Below are positions 7,977-16,108 of a stretch of 46,355 bases of DNA, one piece after another (within the stretch, counting starts at the first letter, position 1; every line of letters starts with the position of its first letter). The position numbers were made by a program, and so were the translations under genes. The stretch covers positions 1 to 46,355 of the forward strand of contig JBJEPR010000164.1 of the NCBI GenBank assembly GCA_051881335.1. Direction: 5' to 3'. Origin of the DNA: Fimenecus sp051881335. GTDB lineage: Bacteria > Bacillota > Clostridia > Oscillospirales > Acutalibacteraceae. Below the pieces are notes generated by a model. The model had not been told where the DNA came from and did no database searches. It saw only the letters and a list, made by a program, of their open reading frames with translations.

Positions 7977-8680
7977 TTCGTCACTTCCTCCTTTTCTTTC
8001 TCACACGCCGCTTTTTCCGCAACGGTGCAGGTCTCCGACATCGGACAGCCCGCACAGCCGAGCGTGGCCTTCGGTTTGCCCTTGCGCTCCGCCAATTTAT
8101 TGGCGCATGCCATCAAAATACCGAACACGAAGAAACCGCCGGGTGCCAACACGAAAATGGTCATCGGTGCAATGCTTTCGGGAAGCACCTGGAAACCGAG
8201 CAAAGTACCTGCGCCCAAAAGTTCGCGCACGCCGCCCATAATCACCAACGCCGCCGTAAAGCCGACGCCCATTCCAAGGCCGTCGAGGGCTGACGCGAGC
8301 ACGCCGTTTTTGCCTGCAAAGGCTTCGGCACGACCCAAAATGATGCAGTTGACAACAATCAGCGGCAAATACACGCCGAGTTGTTCGTCCAGCGAGGGCA
8401 AAAAGGCTTTGACAAGCATTTGCACAATCGTCACGAAGCCCGCAATCACCACGATATAGCAGGGAATACGCACCTTTTGCGGAATGACCTTGCGAAGCGC
8501 CGAAATCACGATATTCGAGCAAACCAAAACCAACGCCGCCGAAAGTCCCATACCGATGGCGCTTTCCAGAGATGTGGTGGTCGCGAGCGTCGGGCAAGTA
8601 CCAAGCACCAGCCGCAACACGGGGTTTTCTTTCAAAAGACCTTTGGTAAATTCCTGTCCTAAGGATTTTTTCTCAGCCAT
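7973..8680 (-). CDS. rnfE: Rnf complex membrane subunit RnfE
   Basis: Integral membrane partner of RnfA. It shows the paralogous helices with LVLGTCPTLATTTS and VNCIILGRAEAF, each with a conserved Cys. The C-terminal tail has GCAGCPMSETC, a Cys-rich extension, and ends in a charged KEKEEVTK stretch. I chose ATG at 8680 because AGGGGGTG lies 6 bases upstream; an in-frame GTG at 8689 lacks this spacing. The start overlaps the end of rnfG by 8 bases, and rnfA begins on its stop. Confidence 0.93.
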   Translation of the reverse strand: MAEKKSLGQEFTKGLLKENPVLRLVLGTCPTLATTTSLESAIGMGLSAALVLVCSNIVISALRKVIPQKVRIPCYIVVIAGFVTIVQMLVKAFLPSLDEQLGVYLPLIVVNCIILGRAEAFAGKNGVLASALDGLGMGVGFTAALVIMGGVRELLGAGTLLGFQVLPESIAPMTIFVLAPGGFFVFGILMACANKLAERKGKPKATLGCAGCPMSETCTVAEKAACEKEKEEVTK

Positions 8681-9245
8681 TCTGTGCACCCCCTACCGTT
8701 TCGTATAATGCCAGCGCTTGATTGACGGCGCTTGCCATGGCTTTTGAAGTAATTGTCGCACCTGTCAGCGCCTGAATTTCCGTATCGGACGCGCCGTTCT
8801 TCTGCACGCCGATTGTACCGGATTTGCCGAGGAACTGATTTAAAAAGCTCTCGTTTTTCGCATTCATACCAAGGCCTGCGGTTTCGCTGATAGACAGAAT
8901 GCTGACGCCCGCGACCGTACCGTCGGTATTTACACCGACCATCACGGAAATGTCGCCGCCGTATCCTTTCGCGGAAGTTTGGAACACATAGCCGAGTACC
9001 TCACCGCTGTCGGAAAGCCCTTCAAAATACGGATAGGCTTCCCCGTCTTTTTCCGTTTGCTTTTCGTCGGAGAAAGAGGTTGCCGCCGACAGTACCTCTT
9101 TTTTCGCCGCTTCTTGTGTTTCCGCCGCCAATTTTTCAATCTGCGGCGCGGTCACACTGTTGGTAATTCCCAAAAGTGCCGTAACAACCACACAAATCAG
9201 CAAAAGGGAAACGGCGGGAATGAGGATTTCTTTTGCTTTTTTCAT
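8673..9245 (-). CDS. rnfG: Rnf complex FMN-binding subunit RnfG
   Basis: Extracytoplasmic flavoprotein of the Rnf complex. One N-terminal helix (about 8-28) is followed by an FMN-binding domain. The covalent flavinylation motif is TGATIT, with T164 (in T161-G-A-T164) the expected FMN-phosphoester residue. The ApbE gene that would attach the flavin is the first gene of the same operon. Length (190 residues) is normal. It overlaps rnfD and rnfE by a few bases, indicating tight translational coupling. Confidence 0.94.
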   Translation of the reverse strand: MKKAKEILIPAVSLLLICVVVTALLGITNSVTAPQIEKLAAETQEAAKKEVLSAATSFSDEKQTEKDGEAYPYFEGLSDSGEVLGYVFQTSAKGYGGDISVMVGVNTDGTVAGVSILSISETAGLGMNAKNESFLNQFLGKSGTIGVQKNGASDTEIQALTGATITSKAMASAVNQALALYETVGGAQNG

Positions 9246-10267
9246 TGTGCCGCCTCCTTTTTCTTTTTTTCTTTCAAAGCTCCGAACGGCTTAGGCGTGG
9301 TCAGATGCTCAATATGCGGCACCAAAATGTTCATGAGAATTATCGAGAACGAAACGCCCTCTGCCAAAGAACCGAAAATACGGATAAGCGCTGTAATCAC
9401 ACCGCACCCGACGGCATAAAGGATTTTGCCCTTGAAGCTCACGGGGGAGGTGGTGTAGTCGGTTGCCATAAAGATTGCACCGAGCAACAGCCCGCCTGCA
9501 AGAATTTGGTACGCGACAAAGGTCAGATTGCCTTTGCCCGCAATCAGCATAATCACCGCCACGGTACCGATATAGGTCAGCGGAATGGCAGGCGAAATTA
9601 CGCGGCGCACCAATAAGTACAAAAATCCAAGCAACAGCGCCGCCGCACAGGTTTCGCCCAAGCATCCGCCGCGCACACCGAGGAACATATTGAAAAGCGT
9701 CGGCAAATCACTCCCGTTAATGGCAGTTTTGATATTTTCCGCGCCGTAAATCTCAGTAAACTGCGCAAGCGGCGTCGCACCGGTTACCGCGTCCACCGCG
9801 CCGCCTTTCCACGCGAACGGTTCGGCATAATCCGAAATTGCCGCAGGGAATGACGCCATCAGCACAATGCGCCCGACCAAAGCGGGATTGACGAAGTTCT
9901 GCCCGATGCCGCCGAAGAACTGTTTAACAACAATAATCGCCACCGCGTCACCGATAATGACCATCCATAAAGGCATGGTCGAGGGCAGATTGAACGCGAG
10001 GAGCATGCCCGTAACAACCGCGCTTAAATCGCCTATCGTGTTGTTGCGTTTCATTGCCTTGCGTGCAAGATATTCAAACAGCACGCAGAAAATCATACTG
10101 ACCGCTGTTACGAGGAGCGTACGCGGCCCGAACAGGAACACAGACACGATAAGTGCGGGTACCATTGCAATAATCACATCGAGCATAATGCCGCGGGTGG
10201 TGTCCGCCGTCCGCTTGTGGGGCGACGCGCTGACCGTCAGCATTTTTTGAATGGTGGTATCGCTCAT
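9242..10267 (-). CDS. rnfD: Rnf complex membrane subunit RnfD
   Basis: Multi-helix membrane flavoprotein of Rnf, homologous to NqrB. ATG at 10267 overlaps the rnfC stop (ATGA) and gives 341 residues starting MSDTTIQKMLTVSASPH, the usual RnfD opening. An upstream in-frame extension to 10372 lies inside rnfC and is rejected. The flavinylation motif VTGATPLAQF is present, with T165 the expected FMN-bearing residue. About nine or ten hydrophobic helices are visible, and GGIGQNFVNPALVGR is conserved in the family. Confidence 0.94.
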   Translation of the reverse strand: MSDTTIQKMLTVSASPHKRTADTTRGIMLDVIIAMVPALIVSVFLFGPRTLLVTAVSMIFCVLFEYLARKAMKRNNTIGDLSAVVTGMLLAFNLPSTMPLWMVIIGDAVAIIVVKQFFGGIGQNFVNPALVGRIVLMASFPAAISDYAEPFAWKGGAVDAVTGATPLAQFTEIYGAENIKTAINGSDLPTLFNMFLGVRGGCLGETCAAALLLGFLYLLVRRVISPAIPLTYIGTVAVIMLIAGKGNLTFVAYQILAGGLLLGAIFMATDYTTSPVSFKGKILYAVGCGVITALIRIFGSLAEGVSFSIILMNILVPHIEHLTTPKPFGALKEKKKKEAAQ

Positions 10268-11598
10268 TTCTTCTGCGCCTCCTCTCTCAAAACGGCTTTT
10301 GCGTGGCGCATATACTGCACCAAGGGTTTTCCCGCAGGGCAGGAATACGCGCACGAGCCGCACTCCATACAAACCATTGCGCCCGCGTGCTCTAACTTTT
10401 TCGCGTCACGCGCCACGGCAAAACGGTGAATGAGCGTCGGCATTAACGACAACGGACACGCTTTGGCACATCGCCCGCAACGAATACAATCCGTTTCGGT
10501 TTTTAAGCTCATATCGTCTTTGGTAAAGGCGAGCAATGCATTATTGCTTTTCAAAATCGGGTGGTGCGTATCGACAATCGCCATACCCATCATCGGCCCG
10601 CCGCAGACGATTTTTTCAGGCGCTTCGCAAAAACCCCCGCAGGCTTTCAAAATATAGTCAATCTCCGTACCAATCGGCACGCGGATATTTTGCGGCTGGA
10701 CAATCGCCGAGCCGTCTACCGTTAAAGAGCGGCTGACAAGCGGCTTGCCGGTTTTGCAGTATCTCGAAATAAACGCGGCAGAGGCGACATTCATCACCAC
10801 ACAGCCGACATCGGCAGGCAACGCTCCGGGCGGCACTTTTCTGCCTGTGGCGGAAAGCACCATCATTTTTTCGGCGCCTTGCGGATATTTCGATTTTAAG
10901 GGCATGACCTTGATTTTGTCGTCATCGTCCTCTTTTTCGGCAATGCGTTCCAGGATTTTGATGGCTTCGGGCTTATTGTCCTCCACCGCAATCACCACGC
11001 GCTGAACGCCGAGCATATCCTTTAACAGATGCACGCCGTTAAACACATCCCACGAATTGTCAATACATTCGCGGTAGTCGACGGTGATGTACGGCTCACA
11101 TTCCGCCGCGTTGATAATCAGGGTATCCACCGTTTTGCCCGCCGGAACATTCAATTTGACATGCGTCGGGAAGCCCGCGCCGCCGAGGCCCACAAGCCCC
11201 GAAGCGCGCACGGCTTTCACGAAGTCCTCCTTTGTGTCAATGCAAGGGGGCGTAAATTCCGCTTCGGTCAGCTCCCCGTCGTTTTCGATAATAACCGCCT
11301 GCGAGACAAGCCCCGAGGCGAGTTTGACCTCCTTGACAGCGGTGACCTTGCCCGAAACCGTTGCGTGCACAGGGGCGCTGACATATTGGTCGCTGTCGCC
11401 CACAACCTGCCCGATTTTGACGGTGTCGCCGACCTTGACCGTCGGCGTACAGGGTGCGCCGATATGCTGGCGCATCGGCAAAGTGACCGTTTCGGGTGCG
11501 GGAATACGCTTCACGGGCATATCCTTGGTATGCTTTTCGTGGGAAACCGCCACACCGCCGCGCACTTTTTTCTTCGGCTTTATAATTTCAGAGTGCAT
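10264..11598 (-). CDS. rnfC: Rnf complex NADH-binding subunit RnfC
   Basis: Peripheral subunit that binds NADH and FMN and carries two [4Fe-4S] clusters. ATG at 11598 (MHSEIIKPKKKVRGGVAV) has AAGGAG 7 bases upstream, giving 444 residues. The N-terminal barrel-sandwich part (MRQHIGAPCTPTVKVGD) is followed by the NuoF-like GLGGAGFPTHVKLN segment and INAAECEPYITVDYR. The C-terminal CIRCGRCAKACP and CMECGSCAYSCPAG are the two cluster motifs. It starts 4 bases after the Gx gene and overlaps rnfD. Confidence 0.95.
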   Translation of the reverse strand: MHSEIIKPKKKVRGGVAVSHEKHTKDMPVKRIPAPETVTLPMRQHIGAPCTPTVKVGDTVKIGQVVGDSDQYVSAPVHATVSGKVTAVKEVKLASGLVSQAVIIENDGELTEAEFTPPCIDTKEDFVKAVRASGLVGLGGAGFPTHVKLNVPAGKTVDTLIINAAECEPYITVDYRECIDNSWDVFNGVHLLKDMLGVQRVVIAVEDNKPEAIKILERIAEKEDDDDKIKVMPLKSKYPQGAEKMMVLSATGRKVPPGALPADVGCVVMNVASAAFISRYCKTGKPLVSRSLTVDGSAIVQPQNIRVPIGTEIDYILKACGGFCEAPEKIVCGGPMMGMAIVDTHHPILKSNNALLAFTKDDMSLKTETDCIRCGRCAKACPLSLMPTLIHRFAVARDAKKLEHAGAMVCMECGSCAYSCPAGKPLVQYMRHAKAVLREEAQKK

Positions 11599-11602
11599 AG
11601 CG

Positions 11603-12133
11603 TTACTCCTTTCTGTTTGGTTTTTGTAAAAATGATTTTGTTGCCTTTTGTAAAGCGGGCAAAACCGCCCGAAAAACAATCCCTGTGAGTGTGCCCGCTA
11701 CGAGCGCGCACAACAGCAAAATCGGCGCATAGCCGAGCACGGACGCGTTGCCGACCAACACGGCGGCAACTGCCAACTGCCCCAAATTATGGCTCACGGC
11801 GCTCAAAACGCCCACGCCGACGCTGCCGAGTTTTTTGCTTTTATTTATGAGAAGCCACATCACAACGGTGCTCAATACCCCACCGCAAAGGCTCATAAAA
11901 AACGAAGTTCCGCCGCGCATCAACCCCGCAAAGCACGCTTTTAACACGGCAATTGTGAGTGCAGACGGCAAACCTAATACCGCCGCGGCAAACATATTGG
12001 CAAGATTGGAAAATCCCGGTTTTGCCCCGGGCGGTAAGAAGGCAGTCGGCAAAAGGCTTTCTAAATAGGAAAGTACCATTGCCGTTGCCGAAAGCAGCCC
12101 CAACAGGGCAATTTTGTAGGTTTTCTGTTTCAT
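11603..12133 (-). CDS. Gx transporter family membrane protein (Hpre_diP_synt_I type)
   Basis: A 176-residue membrane protein beginning MKQKTYKIALLGLLSATAMVLSYLE, with about five helices and the segments PPGAKPGFSNLANMFA and GGTSFFMSLCGGVLS. This is the family annotated Gx transporter or heptaprenyl diphosphate synthase component I (PF07456), whose transport role is inferred elsewhere from fold. The ATG at 12133 starts one base after the stop of the NusG-II gene. Its position between apbE and rnfC suggests work with Rnf, flavin or quinone chemistry; that is inference. Confidence 0.85.
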   Translation of the reverse strand: MKQKTYKIALLGLLSATAMVLSYLESLLPTAFLPPGAKPGFSNLANMFAAAVLGLPSALTIAVLKACFAGLMRGGTSFFMSLCGGVLSTVVMWLLINKSKKLGSVGVGVLSAVSHNLGQLAVAAVLVGNASVLGYAPILLLCALVAGTLTGIVFRAVLPALQKATKSFLQKPNRKE

Positions 12134-12134
12134 A

Positions 12135-12518
12135 CTAATAGGTGATGCCGTCAAGCGGTGCTCCACGGTTTTCTCCTTTCACGGTGACCACCGTGCCCGT
12201 CGGCACGCACGCCGCCACCTCCCCTACGCGGGAAAGCGCGCCCGTGTTTACACATACTTTATCGGGACAATCCGCCGACAAAAACGCAACCGTATGATTT
12301 TCAACGACCAATACAACGCCGTTTTCCAAAGTGTATGTCTTACGGTCCGTCGCCGTTTGCAAATCCAATTCCAACACGGTTTCGCCGCCCACGGTCACTT
12401 CGGCAACAAGCGTATCGCTTTGCGGTAAAACGCGCGGCAAAAGCAGTAAGCCCACCCCGACTACCGCCAAAACAGCAAGTACAATCATATCCGCGCGGGA
12501 AATCCATTTTTTTGTCAT
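12135..12518 (-). CDS. NusG domain II-containing protein
   Basis: A 127-residue protein with an N-terminal membrane helix (about 9-27) and an extracytoplasmic beta-rich domain carrying the family motif SADCPDKVCVNTGALSR. This is the NusG domain II family (PF07009), typically next to Gx and FMN transferase genes in Clostridia. Despite the name it lacks the NGN and KOW parts of transcription factor NusG. It overlaps the end of apbE by 4 bases (ATGA). Function is unknown; context suggests a part in Rnf assembly or extracytoplasmic flavin chemistry. Confidence 0.85.
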   Translation of the reverse strand: MTKKWISRADMIVLAVLAVVGVGLLLLPRVLPQSDTLVAEVTVGGETVLELDLQTATDRKTYTLENGVVLVVENHTVAFLSADCPDKVCVNTGALSRVGEVAACVPTGTVVTVKGENRGAPLDGITY

Positions 12519-13573
12519 ACCGCCTCCGCCTTATAGGTACTGTCTGTAATTTGCACAGCGGGTGCAATGCCGTCGGTCATATGCACGGTTTTGTCGGTAT
12601 ACACGAATATCGCCTCGGCGCCGTATTCCTCTAAAATCGGTAAAGATTGCTCTTCGCCGAGCAAAAAGCAAAGGGTGGAAAGCGCGTCGCTTTGCAAGCC
12701 CGTATTCGCCGTGACCGTCACGGCACAAAGGTCGGTTTCGGCAGGATAGCCTGTGGTTAAATCGAGCAAATGGTGATAGGGTTTGCCGTCCTGCTCGAAT
12801 TTCTTTTCATAACTGCCCGAGGTGGACACAAAGCCGCCGTGCAGGGAAAGCGTCGCAAAATATTCGTTTTCCGTACCAAACGGGTCGCGAACGCCGATGG
12901 TGAACGGCTCGCCGTTTTTGGGACTGCCGACCAGCGCCAAGCTACCGCCGACCGACACAAGCGCTCCGCCGTTTTCCGGCAGTAAACCACTTTCCGCAAT
13001 CACCTGCACCGCCTTGTCGCAGGCAAGCCCTTTGCCCACCGAGCCGAGGTTTAATTTTTGCCCTTTTGAAAACGCAACACAGCCGTCATCGGTGAACAGA
13101 ACGGTTTCGTCCGTGCACAAAGGCTTTGCCGCTTCGATTTCTGCCGCAGACGGCACGCGCAAATCCTCAGTATCCAATCCCCACGTTTCAGTCAAAGCAC
13201 CGCTTGCAAGCGCGGCTTTCCCGTCGGAACGGCTGTAAATCTCTTTCGTCTCCCGCAAGGCGGAAAACAATTCGGCGCTGACTTTCGTCAGAATTTCGGG
13301 ATTTTCAGCGTTGTTTAAATCGGCAAGCTCCGAAGTCGCCGCATTTTTGGAAATCACCTGTGTATCCAAATCCGCAATCGCACCGAGCACATCGTCCGCC
13401 AAAGCTTCGCTGTCCGTTTGGTTTGCGCCGTAAAGCTTTACCGTAACCACAGATCCCATTGCAACCGTGCTTTTCTGCACGGGAGTACTCCCCTCTGCCG
13501 CACAGCCGCCGAACAGCAAGATAAACACCGCGAGGACGGTAAAACAATATAAAATTTTCCTGTATTTTTGCAT
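12515..13573 (-). CDS. apbE: FAD:protein FMN transferase, lipoprotein
   Basis: ApbE transfers FMN from FAD onto Thr residues of extracytoplasmic flavoproteins, here most likely RnfG and RnfD of the same operon. The 352-residue protein has a lipoprotein signal peptide ending in LFGGC (Cys24). Family motifs follow: TVAMGSVVTVKLYG, LNLGSVGKGLACDKA, VSVGGSLALVG and the HHLLDLTTGYPAETDLCAVT metal/FAD-binding block. It is the first gene of the apbE-NusGII-Gx-rnfCDGEAB unit, with a promoter at 13627-13655. Its ribosome binding site is weak. Confidence 0.94.
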   Translation of the reverse strand: MQKYRKILYCFTVLAVFILLFGGCAAEGSTPVQKSTVAMGSVVTVKLYGANQTDSEALADDVLGAIADLDTQVISKNAATSELADLNNAENPEILTKVSAELFSALRETKEIYSRSDGKAALASGALTETWGLDTEDLRVPSAAEIEAAKPLCTDETVLFTDDGCVAFSKGQKLNLGSVGKGLACDKAVQVIAESGLLPENGGALVSVGGSLALVGSPKNGEPFTIGVRDPFGTENEYFATLSLHGGFVSTSGSYEKKFEQDGKPYHHLLDLTTGYPAETDLCAVTVTANTGLQSDALSTLCFLLGEEQSLPILEEYGAEAIFVYTDKTVHMTDGIAPAVQITDSTYKAEAV

Positions 13574-13626
13574 CTGTTTTCGCCGCCTGCCGTTTTCAAT
13601 CCCTGAGCAAAATCCTATACATAATA

Positions 13627-13655
13627 ACTATACTATAAAACGGCGTACACTGCAA
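13627..13655 (-). promoter_or_regulatory. Promoter of the apbE-rnf operon
   Basis: On the minus strand TTGCAG (13655-13650), a 17-base spacer and TATAGT (13632-13627) lie 54 bases upstream of apbE. No other good promoter is seen down to rnfB. Confidence 0.55.
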
Positions 13656-13724
13656 GAATTGTTTAAAAAATATCAATATCTTGTGGTAAAAAAGAATATT
13701 TTGCAAAATTCTGACAAGATTCTA

Positions 13725-13754
13725 TTGCATTTTTCGTGTACTTACTGTTACAAT
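13725..13754 (+). promoter_or_regulatory. Promoter of the alcohol dehydrogenase gene
   Basis: TTGCAT (13725-13730), an 18-base spacer and TACAAT (13749-13754) lie 21 bases before the ATG. Confidence 0.55.
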
Positions 13755-13775
13755 GCAGGTACAGAGGTGAAAACA

Positions 13776-14885
13776 ATGGATTTTAATTTTTATATGCCCG
13801 TTCGGGTTTTGGGCGGCAGAAACGCCGTGGCAGAGCACCCGGAAGTATTTGCAAACTTCGGAAAAAAATGCCTGTTGGTCACCGGCGGCAGTTCCGCCAA
13901 AGCAAGCGGCGCGCTTGACGATGTGCAGGCTGTCCTTTTGCAAAACGAAATAGAAGCGACGGTGTTTGATGAAGTCAAACCCAATCCCACTGCGGCGGAT
14001 TGTCACCGCGCGGGGCAGTTGGCACGCGATTTTGAAGTGGATTTCATCGTCGGCATCGGCGGCGGGTCTGCGCTCGACTCCGCCAAGGCGATTGCGGTAT
14101 ATGCCGCCAACAAAACGCTTTCCGCCGAGGGGATTTACGATTACGATTATATGTTTGAGCCGTTGCCGCTTGTGTTAGTCGGCACTACGGCGGGCACAGG
14201 AAGTGAAGTTACGGGCGTTTCGGTGTTAACCCGCGAAAACGGCAGAAAACAGAGCGTCAGCGGCAAGGATTTTTATGCCAAGGTTGCGTTTGCAGACCCG
14301 AAATACACTTATTCCGTCCCCTACGCCGTAACGGTTTCCACCGCGCTCGACGCATTCGCGCACGCGGTAGAGGGGTGGTTTTCCAACCGCTTTGACGATA
14401 TGGCGCGGTTGTTTGGGGAAAAGGCAATCCCCGTTTTGTGGAAACACTTAAAAGCCTTTTACGAGGCGGGCGAGCCCCCCTGCGCGGACGGGCGCGACGA
14501 GTTGTATTACGCATCATTATATGCGGGTATGGAATTAAACATTTGCGGCGCGGGCTTTCCGCACGGTATGGGGTACGCGCTCACCGAAGATTTCGCGCTT
14601 CCCCACGGCAGGGCGTGCGCGGCGTTTATGCCCAGTTATGTAAAACGCGGTATGGAATTTAAAAATGCGCTTGCGATGGAATTCTTCTCCATGCTCGGCA
14701 CAAATTACCCCGAATTTGAAAAAATCATTTTGACGCTTACCGACCTTTCGGGGATTTCGATGACAGAGGAACAAATCGAAACCTACTGTGCACGGTGGCA
14801 GAATTTGAAGAACTTTAAAAATTCGCCCGGCGGCTACAATGTAACCGAAGCAGGACAGGTTTTGCGGGAATTGTTTTTGAAGTAA
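13776..14885 (+). CDS. Iron-containing alcohol dehydrogenase
   Basis: Cytoplasmic NAD(P)H-dependent group III dehydrogenase; the substrate cannot be read from sequence. The 369-residue protein starts MDFNFYMPVRVLGGR after AGAGGTGAAAACA. The nucleotide-binding GGGSALDSAKAIA, the TTAGTGSEVTGVSV segment and the iron ligands in STALDAFAHAVEGW, GFPHGMGYAL and FALPHGRACA are all present, so the active site looks complete. An upstream in-frame extension to 13467 is non-coding. It is a single-gene unit with its own promoter and a strong hairpin after it, divergent from apbE. Confidence 0.93.
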   Translation: MDFNFYMPVRVLGGRNAVAEHPEVFANFGKKCLLVTGGSSAKASGALDDVQAVLLQNEIEATVFDEVKPNPTAADCHRAGQLARDFEVDFIVGIGGGSALDSAKAIAVYAANKTLSAEGIYDYDYMFEPLPLVLVGTTAGTGSEVTGVSVLTRENGRKQSVSGKDFYAKVAFADPKYTYSVPYAVTVSTALDAFAHAVEGWFSNRFDDMARLFGEKAIPVLWKHLKAFYEAGEPPCADGRDELYYASLYAGMELNICGAGFPHGMGYALTEDFALPHGRACAAFMPSYVKRGMEFKNALAMEFFSMLGTNYPEFEKIILTLTDLSGISMTEEQIETYCARWQNLKNFKNSPGGYNVTEAGQVLRELFLK

Positions 14886-14911
14886 GATTGTAAGATTATA
14901 TGTAAAAAGCA

Positions 14912-14948
14912 AAAATCACAATCCGAAACGGTTTCGGATTGTGATTTT
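14912..14948. terminator. Perfect 18-bp inverted repeat after the alcohol dehydrogenase
   Basis: AAAATCACAATCCGAAAC, one G, then its exact reverse complement. It sits 27 bases after the stop, and the arm ends in TTTT, so it probably terminates transcription. Confidence 0.75.
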
Positions 14949-14973
14949 AAATCTTAATTTATATTTGTTATTT

Positions 14974-15089
14974 GTCATCCTGAGCGTAGCGAAGGATCTC
15001 AAGCAGCACAAAATATAAAATATGCGGAACGAGATTCTTCGGCTACCGCCTCAGAATGACAACGCGTAGGGAACGGTCGTGACCGTTCC
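14974..15089. repeat. Dispersed palindromic repeat, copy A
   Basis: GTCATCCTGAG...GCGAAGGATCTC faces GAGATTCTTCG...CTCAGAATGAC, an imperfect long inverted repeat with a variable middle. It is followed by the satellite palindrome GGAACGGTC/GACCGTTCC (15070-15089). Related copies lie at 17106-17324, 22275-22355, 38235-38342 and 40431-40546, all between genes. Confidence 0.85.
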
Positions 15090-15113
15090 GAAAATCCTAC
15101 AATAAATAAAAAT

Positions 15114-16031
15114 TTATTTAATCGCGCTTAATTCATACGGCGTGCGCTGATAGACAAAGTAATTGAGCCAATTTTGAAACAGCAGGCTCCCCGCCCCGCG
15201 CCAAGTAATCAGCGGCGTTTTTTTGGGGTCGTTGTCGGGGAAATAATTTTCGGGCATCTTAATATCTAACCCTTTTTGCAAATCACGGAAATACTCGCGC
15301 GCCAAGGTGTCGCTGTCATACTCGCAGTGCCCCGTGCAATAGAAATTGCGGCACGCCATATCCGATACCAAATGCACGCCCGCTTTATCGGAATAGGAAA
15401 GCAGTTGTAAATCCTTGACCTGCGCAATATCCTCCTTGCGCGTTTCGGTGTGACGCGAATGCGGCACATAAAACACATCGGAAAAACCGCGCAAAAGCGG
15501 GTGGTATAAATCCAGCGGACGGTGCTTGAACACGCCGAACATCTTTTCGGGAAGTAGGTGTTTGGGAATACCGTATTTGTAATACAGCGCCGCCTGCGCG
15601 CCCCAGCAAATATTAAAGGTGGAATAGACATGGGTTTGCGCCCAATCAAAAATCGCACACAACTCGTCCCAATAATCGACCTCTTCAAAATCAAGCAGTT
15701 CCACGGGTGCGCCTGTGACAATCAAGCCGTCAAATTTTTGATCGCGGACATCGTCGAGCGTTTTATAAAACTGCAACATATGCGCCTGCGAGGTATTCTT
15801 GGAGGTGTGCGTTTTCACCTGCAACAGTTCGATTTCCACCTGCAGCGGCGAGTTGGAAAGCAACCGCAAAATCTGCGTTTCGGTTTCGATTTTGGTCGGC
15901 ATTAAGTTTAAAATAATAATTTTTAAGGGGCGAATGTCCTGCTTACTTGCGCGGTCGTTGGTCATTACGAAAATATTTTCGAGCTCCAAGCTGTGATGCG
16001 CCGGCAGTTGGTCGTCAATTTTAATCGGCAT
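15114..16031 (-). CDS. metA: Homoserine O-acetyltransferase (MetA family)
   Basis: It activates homoserine for methionine synthesis. The ATG at 16031 has AGAAGGTGG upstream and gives 305 residues; the in-frame GTG at 16040 overlaps that site. With this start the catalytic cysteine in NICWGAQA is Cys142, as in the E. coli family. Residue 111, in TGAPVELL, is Glu. In this family Glu111 is linked to acetyl-CoA use and Gly111 to succinyl-CoA, so I call it an acetyltransferase although genes of this type are often labelled succinyltransferase. VPHSRHTE carries a conserved His. It stands alone between repeats, and no SAM riboswitch is visible upstream. Confidence 0.94.
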   Translation of the reverse strand: MPIKIDDQLPAHHSLELENIFVMTNDRASKQDIRPLKIIILNLMPTKIETETQILRLLSNSPLQVEIELLQVKTHTSKNTSQAHMLQFYKTLDDVRDQKFDGLIVTGAPVELLDFEEVDYWDELCAIFDWAQTHVYSTFNICWGAQAALYYKYGIPKHLLPEKMFGVFKHRPLDLYHPLLRGFSDVFYVPHSRHTETRKEDIAQVKDLQLLSYSDKAGVHLVSDMACRNFYCTGHCEYDSDTLAREYFRDLQKGLDIKMPENYFPDNDPKKTPLITWRGAGSLLFQNWLNYFVYQRTPYELSAIK

Positions 16032-16108
16032 TCGCGCCACCTTCTTTCATTTGATATATTGCAAGGTTAAACAGTATAGCACAAACCGCAACGAAATGCA
16101 AATCCGTT

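Noticed and set aside
13467..13775. N-terminal extension of the alcohol dehydrogenase
   Set aside because: It covers the divergent apbE start and both promoters, and family members begin at the MDFNF start.
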